DNA from: Salinibacillus aidingensis
GTDB taxonomy: Bacteria > Bacillota > Bacilli > Bacillales > Alkalibacillaceae
Length of the DNA stretch: 64,000 nucleotides
Direction: 5' to 3'
Assembly (NCBI RefSeq): GCF_039522525.1
Contig: NZ_BAAADO010000001.1
Coordinates: 186,001-250,000 of the forward strand
Of this stretch, positions 59,858 to 64,000 are shown in pieces; positions within the stretch are counted from its first letter, which is position 1, and the number at the start of each line of letters is the position of its first letter. The position numbers were made by a program, and so were the translations under genes. Under the pieces are notes generated by a model. It had not been told where the DNA came from. It did no database searches and saw only the letters and a list, made by a program, of their open reading frames with translations.

Positions 59858-61330
59858 TTAATTCCACGGTTGTCTATGGTCATTCTTTGGTCGTACGATA
59901 CTTGGACGACGGTTCGTTAATGGTACCGACACTCTGAACAGAATCTGGCTCATTCCCTTAGCATCAAATGGAATAAACGGCCACATATAAGGAGTATTAA
60001 GGGAATTTCTGCTGACAAGGAACAGTATATAAAGCGTACCTCCAATGGCAAACCCCTTGATTCCAAACAGAGCTACAGAGATCATAAGCAAGAGCCTTGT
60101 CATCTTATTTGCGACACCCAGTTCATAGCTTGGCGTTGCAAAAGCCCCAATTGCACAAATTGAAACATAAAGAATTACCTCGGGCATAAACAAGCCTACA
60201 TCAATAGCAATTTGTCCAATTAGAACAGCCGCAATTAGGCCCATCGCTGTGGACAGTGGTGTTGGTGTGTGAATTGCTGCCATCCGTAAAAACTCAATCC
60301 CTATATCAGCTAATATAAGCTGGATAACAACAGGGATGTTCCCTTCTTCTTTAGGACCTATAAACTCCAATCCTGAAGGCAGCAACGTTGGATCTAAAAC
60401 GAATGAAAGCCAAAGTGGCAGCAAAAAGATCGACGCTAATATCCCTAAAAAGCGGATCCATCTTACAAATGAACCTGCTGCCGGTGATTCACGAAATTCT
60501 TCAGCATGCTGTACATGGTGAAAATAAGTTGTAGGTGTAATAATCATACTTGGTGACGTATCAACCATTACAATGACATGGCCTTCTAACAAATGTGAAG
60601 AAGCCACATCCGGGCGCTCAGTGTAACGGACCATTGGGAATGGATTAAACCCCTGATGCACTAAAAATTCCTCAATCGTTTTATCCGCCATTGAGATCCC
60701 ATCAACTTCTATATTTTCAATTTCATTTTTTATTAAGTCCACAAGCCCCTGATCTGCTACATCTTTTAAGTACATAAAAACGACATCTGTTTTGGAGCGT
60801 TCACCAACCTTCGTTATTTCCACACGTAAACGTTCATCCCGAATCCTTCTGCGTGTAAGAGACGTATTTTCAATAATGTTCTCCGTATAACCATCTCTTG
60901 AGCCTCTTACCACTTTTTCTGTATCCGGCTCCTGAGGGGATCGTCCCGGATAAGAACGGACATCAACAATAAACGCATGCTTTTCACCATCAACAAAAAT
61001 AGCGATAAGACCAGAGAGGAGTTCATCAACTGCTTCATCCATTGTTTTGACTTCTGTTACCTGCTGATGAACCAGTCGATTATGGATGACTTCATTAACC
61101 TTTGAATAATTAGATTCAAAATCATTGATTTCAACCAATTTCTTTATGATTTCAATAATATAAGCTGTATCGCACATTCCTGTCAGATAGTAGATATCAA
61201 CATCCTTTTTTAACACCTTAATCTGTCTGAAACCGAGATCAAAGGATGTTCCGACACCTACACGATCCTTCATGTACTTTTCATTTTCGGTCAGCTTTTC
61301 GGATACAGCAATCTTCTGTGACTTTGACAT
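59858..61330 (-). CDS. spoVAF: Stage V sporulation protein AF (GerA-like)
   Basis: SpoVAF is a membrane protein of the GerA germinant-receptor A-subunit family, associated with the SpoVA channel for dipicolinic acid. The 490-residue protein has a large N-terminal soluble part and a C-terminal membrane domain with about five helices from residue 290 onward. Family landmarks are GRSPQEPDTEKVVRGSRDGYTE near 140 and MVDTSPSMIITP near 255. AAAGGG precedes the ATG. It is the last gene of this spoVA operon and is followed by a branched hairpin. Confidence 0.95.
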   Translation of the reverse strand: MSKSQKIAVSEKLTENEKYMKDRVGVGTSFDLGFRQIKVLKKDVDIYYLTGMCDTAYIIEIIKKLVEINDFESNYSKVNEVIHNRLVHQQVTEVKTMDEAVDELLSGLIAIFVDGEKHAFIVDVRSYPGRSPQEPDTEKVVRGSRDGYTENIIENTSLTRRRIRDERLRVEITKVGERSKTDVVFMYLKDVADQGLVDLIKNEIENIEVDGISMADKTIEEFLVHQGFNPFPMVRYTERPDVASSHLLEGHVIVMVDTSPSMIITPTTYFHHVQHAEEFRESPAAGSFVRWIRFLGILASIFLLPLWLSFVLDPTLLPSGLEFIGPKEEGNIPVVIQLILADIGIEFLRMAAIHTPTPLSTAMGLIAAVLIGQIAIDVGLFMPEVILYVSICAIGAFATPSYELGVANKMTRLLLMISVALFGIKGFAIGGTLYILFLVSRNSLNTPYMWPFIPFDAKGMSQILFRVSVPLTNRRPSIVRPKNDHRQPWN

Positions 61331-61351
61331 AAGCCGTATCTACCCTTTCCA

Positions 61352-61702
61352 TTATCCTTTTGGTTTAAAGAAAACTGCTACGAGAAATCCGAATAAAATG
61401 GCCGAGGCTATACCTGCTGAAGTTAATTGAAAAATTCCAATGGCCACTCCGATAAATCCATGATCCTCAGCCTGTTTCATCGCTCCATGTAACAGGGAGT
61501 GACCAAAGCTTGTAATAGGAACGGTAGCACCAGCTCCGGCAAATTTAATTAACTTATCATATAAACTGAACCCATCAAGAACTGCACCTGTGACAACAAA
61601 TGAAGATAAGACATGAGCAGGTGTCAGCTTGGCTACATCAAGTAAAATTTGTCCAATCACGCATATTCCGCCTCCAACGAGAAAAGCCCATAAATAGTCC
61701 AA
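61352..61702 (-). CDS. spoVAEb: Stage V sporulation protein AEb
   Basis: A 116-residue membrane protein, related to SpoVAC (compare GGGICVIGQILLDVAK with GGLICVVGQALTDFYI and the shared GFSLYDKL/GFGVYDKL and GAGATVPITSFGHS/GAGSAVPITGFANA segments). The start is a TTG right after the spoVAD stop codon, with GAGAGGAG nine bases upstream. It is part of the SpoVA membrane channel that moves dipicolinic acid. In B. subtilis spoVAEa follows. Here spoVAF comes 21 bases later. Confidence 0.94.
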   Translation of the reverse strand: MDYLWAFLVGGGICVIGQILLDVAKLTPAHVLSSFVVTGAVLDGFSLYDKLIKFAGAGATVPITSFGHSLLHGAMKQAEDHGFIGVAIGIFQLTSAGIASAILFGFLVAVFFKPKG

Positions 61703-62716
61703 TTAGCTCAACTCCTCTCTCGTCAGCACTACACCATGTGCTATTGATGGCATCGTTTCTTTCTGTTGGATCATTGTCGGACTGTGAAGGGAGCCTGTTG
61801 CTGCGATTAGCACACGATTCAAACGGCCCTTTCGCAATTCGGATACAATATGTCCATAGGTCACAACTGCTGAGCAGGCTGTCCCACTGCCACCTGCGAA
61901 AACAGGCTGATCACTGTTATAAATCATTAATCCACAATCGTTATGCACGTCATCAATATTAATTCCATCCTCTTTCATCATATCCTTAAGAATTGGACTT
62001 CCAATAGAGGACAAATCCCCAGTGACAATTAAGTCATAGTCATCCGGGGAACGACCCATATCAGCCAGATGGGTTTTAATGGTGTCATAAGCTGCCGGAA
62101 CCATAGCGGAACCCATATCAAATGGATCACCCATCTGATAGTCCATTACCTTTCCTATTGTGGCCGCTTCTACTCTTATCGTTGATGGCTTTTGAGAAAC
62201 TAATGCACTCCCCCCGCCAGTAATTGTCGTTGTAGCTGTAGCAGGTTTTTGCCCGCCATACTCTGTGGGATACCGGAATTGTCTCTCTGCTGTTGCATTG
62301 TGACTGCTGGTGGCAGCAATCGCATTGTTCACAAAACCGGCATCCACTAGTGCAGAAGCGACAGCCAGCGTTTCCATTGAGGTGGAACATGCCCCAAACA
62401 TATTTAAAATCGGTATAGACAAGGTTCTTGCTGCATAATTTGACGTAACATTTTGGTTGAGCAAATCGCCACTTAACATTAAGTCGATCTGATCTGTTTG
62501 TAATCTGGCCTTTTGAATACAGGTTTGTATAGACTGCTGGAGGATTTTTCGTTCTGCCTTCTCCCAGTTATCCTCATGACAATGTAAATCATCAAAAGTG
62601 ATATCAAAGGTTTCGCTAAGAGGACCCTGTGCTTCCATGGGACCTGCAACAGTTGCGGTTTCATTAATGTATACTTGATTTTCAAATATCCATGTCTGCT
62701 TCCCTAATTTACCCAT
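61703..62716 (-). CDS. spoVAD: Stage V sporulation protein AD
   Basis: SpoVAD is a soluble thiolase-fold protein that binds dipicolinic acid at the inner membrane surface of the SpoVA channel. The 337-residue protein has a thiolase-like pattern, with FGACSTSMETLAVAS near residue 115 and GSGTACSAVVTYGHIVSEL near 285. AACAGGAGG precedes the ATG. It follows spoVAC by 14 bases and touches spoVAEb at its stop codon. Confidence 0.96.
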   Translation of the reverse strand: MGKLGKQTWIFENQVYINETATVAGPMEAQGPLSETFDITFDDLHCHEDNWEKAERKILQQSIQTCIQKARLQTDQIDLMLSGDLLNQNVTSNYAARTLSIPILNMFGACSTSMETLAVASALVDAGFVNNAIAATSSHNATAERQFRYPTEYGGQKPATATTTITGGGSALVSQKPSTIRVEAATIGKVMDYQMGDPFDMGSAMVPAAYDTIKTHLADMGRSPDDYDLIVTGDLSSIGSPILKDMMKEDGINIDDVHNDCGLMIYNSDQPVFAGGSGTACSAVVTYGHIVSELRKGRLNRVLIAATGSLHSPTMIQQKETMPSIAHGVVLTREELS

Positions 62717-62730
62717 GTAAATCCTCCTGT

Positions 62731-63180
62731 TTATTGCATGATTAAGTACCGGATAATCCCAACCAGATAAGCAGAAACCGTTCCATAAACAATAACAGAA
62801 CCAGCCAATTTAAACATATTACCACCGACACCCAAAACTAAGCCTTCACTCTTATGCTCTAAAGCTGCACTTGTTATTGCATTGGCAAATCCAGTGATAG
62901 GCACAGCTGAACCTGCACCGGCAAACTGGGCTAACTTATCATATACACCAAAGCCGGTCAGAAGAGATGAAATCAGAATCAGCGTAGCAGCCGTTGGACT
63001 GGCTGCATCCTTTTCACTGTATCCAAAAACGCCAATATAAAAGTCGGTTAAGGCTTGACCAACGACACAAATTAATCCACCGATAATGAAGGCTTTAACA
63101 CAATTAAGGAATAAATTTGGTTTGGGTTGATAAGATTTAACCGTATTTTTATAATTTTGCTTATCAAATTTTTTACTCAT
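62731..63180 (-). CDS. spoVAC: Stage V sporulation protein AC
   Basis: SpoVAC is the pore-forming, mechanosensitive subunit of the dipicolinic acid channel. The ATG at 63180, with GGAGTGG upstream, gives 149 residues: a basic N-terminus MSKKFDKQNYKN, then four hydrophobic helices containing GGLICVVGQALTDF and AQFAGAGSAVPITGFANA. The frame opens 13 codons earlier inside spoVAB, without support. It is paralogous to spoVAEb. Length fits B. subtilis SpoVAC. Confidence 0.95.
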   Translation of the reverse strand: MSKKFDKQNYKNTVKSYQPKPNLFLNCVKAFIIGGLICVVGQALTDFYIGVFGYSEKDAASPTAATLILISSLLTGFGVYDKLAQFAGAGSAVPITGFANAITSAALEHKSEGLVLGVGGNMFKLAGSVIVYGTVSAYLVGIIRYLIMQ

Positions 63181-63197
63181 ATCACCACTCCAATAAC

Positions 63198-63617
63198 TCA
63201 TTTCACAAAAATCATCCACTGGAATAGGGACCCTAAAACTTTTCCCAGAACAAGTGCCATTAAAAATCCCAAAATATACCCATCCATACCAACTCTTTTG
63301 GCAAGGATAGGAAATACATTAAGGACTTCTGTTAATGCAGCCGCCAGCATACCGATAAAAATGCCATGAAATAACCCCCACACCATTTCAATAAATACGG
63401 GGAGGCTGAAAACAAAAGAACTGAAGGATAAGAACGTGCCAAATAGTGCACCTGCAATCACGCTTGTTTCATAATATTGTGTAAAGACATGTGTTTTACT
63501 TAGCTGGATCAGCCTGGGAATTACTCCTAAAACCGTTAAAAAGGCGACAAATCCCGCTCCTACCGCTAGCCCGGAAGCAAGTCCAATCATCACTTCCAGC
63601 AGCTTAATCATGATCAT
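63198..63617 (-). CDS. spoVAB: Stage V sporulation protein AB
   Basis: A 139-residue membrane protein with four hydrophobic helices and the conserved GGFVAFLTVLGVIPRL-like segment near residue 20. It overlaps the end of spoVAA by 14 bases. Two ATGs two codons apart are possible starts and the ribosome binding site is weak, so translation is probably coupled to spoVAA. It is followed by spoVAC after 17 bases. Its role in the SpoVA channel is not defined. Confidence 0.94.
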   Translation of the reverse strand: MIMIKLLEVMIGLASGLAVGAGFVAFLTVLGVIPRLIQLSKTHVFTQYYETSVIAGALFGTFLSFSSFVFSLPVFIEMVWGLFHGIFIGMLAAALTEVLNVFPILAKRVGMDGYILGFLMALVLGKVLGSLFQWMIFVK

Positions 63618-64000
63618 CGTTTTTACTCATTTCGTTTTCATGTAGGATCACGTAATTATCCAATTCCTGCTGATATTTATGGATTTCTACTTCCAACGGA
63701 CTTGGTTCTTCGTTAATTCGTTTCTTAAAGACATGATTAAAAAACAGGATCATGCCCAGCCCCAGGCCTATGGAATATGGGATTTGAAGCCACAGAGGAT
63801 AAGGATTGCTCTTGCCTGTCAACAAATAATGGAGATGCTGCTGGACCTCCTGCATGCTCACATCATAGTGAAAGTTCATAATAGCCATTCCGGAACCAAT
63901 AAATAACAATAGCCAGATAAAACCGACGATGAACAAACGAGGCTTTTTTGGCGAAACATCTATATAGGCAATGGTCTGATTAGGTCCAATCGATTGAAAT
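63604..64000 (-). CDS. spoVAA: Stage V sporulation protein AA (start outside window)
   Basis: The frame is open from the right edge of the window to the stop at 63604, giving the last 131 residues of an about 200-residue protein. A TTG at 63936 is within the gene, not its start: the frame continues upstream as GPNQTIAYIDVSPKKPR. Two membrane helices (FIVGFIWLLLFIGSGMAIM and the segment near IPYSIGLGLGMILFF) and the conserved NFHYDVSMQEVQ between them identify SpoVAA. It is the first gene of the operon. Its sigma-G promoter is beyond the window. Confidence 0.93.
   Translation of the reverse strand, partial: FQSIGPNQTIAYIDVSPKKPRLFIVGFIWLLLFIGSGMAIMNFHYDVSMQEVQQHLHYLLTGKSNPYPLWLQIPYSIGLGLGMILFFNHVFKKRINEEPSPLEVEIHKYQQELDNYVILHENEMSKNDDHD

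Noticed and set aside
1..64000. CRISPR arrays, tRNA or rRNA genes, IS elements, prophage
   Set aside because: No regularly spaced repeats, tRNA-like cloverleaf, rRNA sequence, transposase or phage gene was seen on either strand.

Overview
The window is a chromosomal segment of a low-GC, endospore-forming Bacillaceae bacterium. It carries spmA/spmB, dacB, spoIVA, sleB/ypeB, the spoVA operon and a spoVIF-family gene. Gene order follows the Bacillus subtilis ypjA-to-spoVAA segment almost gene for gene. Differences in gene content suggest a relative outside the B. subtilis/B. cereus groups, possibly a halotolerant genus such as Virgibacillus, Oceanobacillus or Lentibacillus (a guess). Nearly everything is on the minus strand; only fer, a 32-residue YjcZ-type gene and ypuF are on the plus strand. 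I see no rRNA, tRNA, IS element, prophage or CRISPR array. Both ends cut genes: ypjA at the left and spoVAA at the right.

Layout: 1-3214 holds the menaquinol:cytochrome c reductase operon (qcrABC, ypjA) and ypiF. 3358-12283 holds ypiB, ypiA, an unrecognised amidohydrolase-like gene, and the aromatic supraoperon (aroA, tyrA, hisC, aroH, aroB, aroF) with no trp genes between aroH and hisC. 12416-18893 holds cheR, ndk, the menaquinone side-chain and methylation genes (hepT, menG, hepS), mtrB (TRAP) without its usual partner mtrA/folE, hbs and spoIVA. 19176-27473 holds yphF, yphE, spoVIF, gpsA, der, yphA, fni, a ribosomal protein S1-like gene, plsC and cmk.

27628-35077 holds ypfB (48 aa), the PilZ protein MotI, the germination pair ypeB/sleB, prsW, an L-asparaginase, ypdA and a glutamate dehydrogenase with tandem promoters and a CcpA-type cre site. 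35341-41796 holds the ypbH-ypbB cluster (mecB paralogue, phosphoesterase, CBS-ACT protein, a short ypbE, CPBP protease, recS, ypbB) and fer. 41933-49443 holds sigX/rsiX with a textbook ECF autoregulatory promoter, then resABCDE (cytochrome c maturation and the redox two-component system). 49512-55523 holds rluB, spmA/spmB, dacB, an N-terminally extended superoxide dismutase, an unknown gene and scpA/scpB. 55682-64000 holds a YjcZ-type microgene, ypuF, ribT without the other rib genes, a small membrane protein, an M50-like protease, ppiB, a structured repeat, lysA and the spoVA operon.

Three functions dominate: respiration (qcr, res, men/hep), aromatic amino acid synthesis, and sporulation/germination. 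No wholly new multi-gene system is visible. The best leads are the degenerate amidohydrolase-like protein downstream of aroA; the erosion of the trp, folE and rib gene sets that leaves mtrB and ribT behind; an intergenic structured repeat near lysA with a matching lone terminus 55 kb away; and the yphA ribosome binding site buried in the fni terminator stem.
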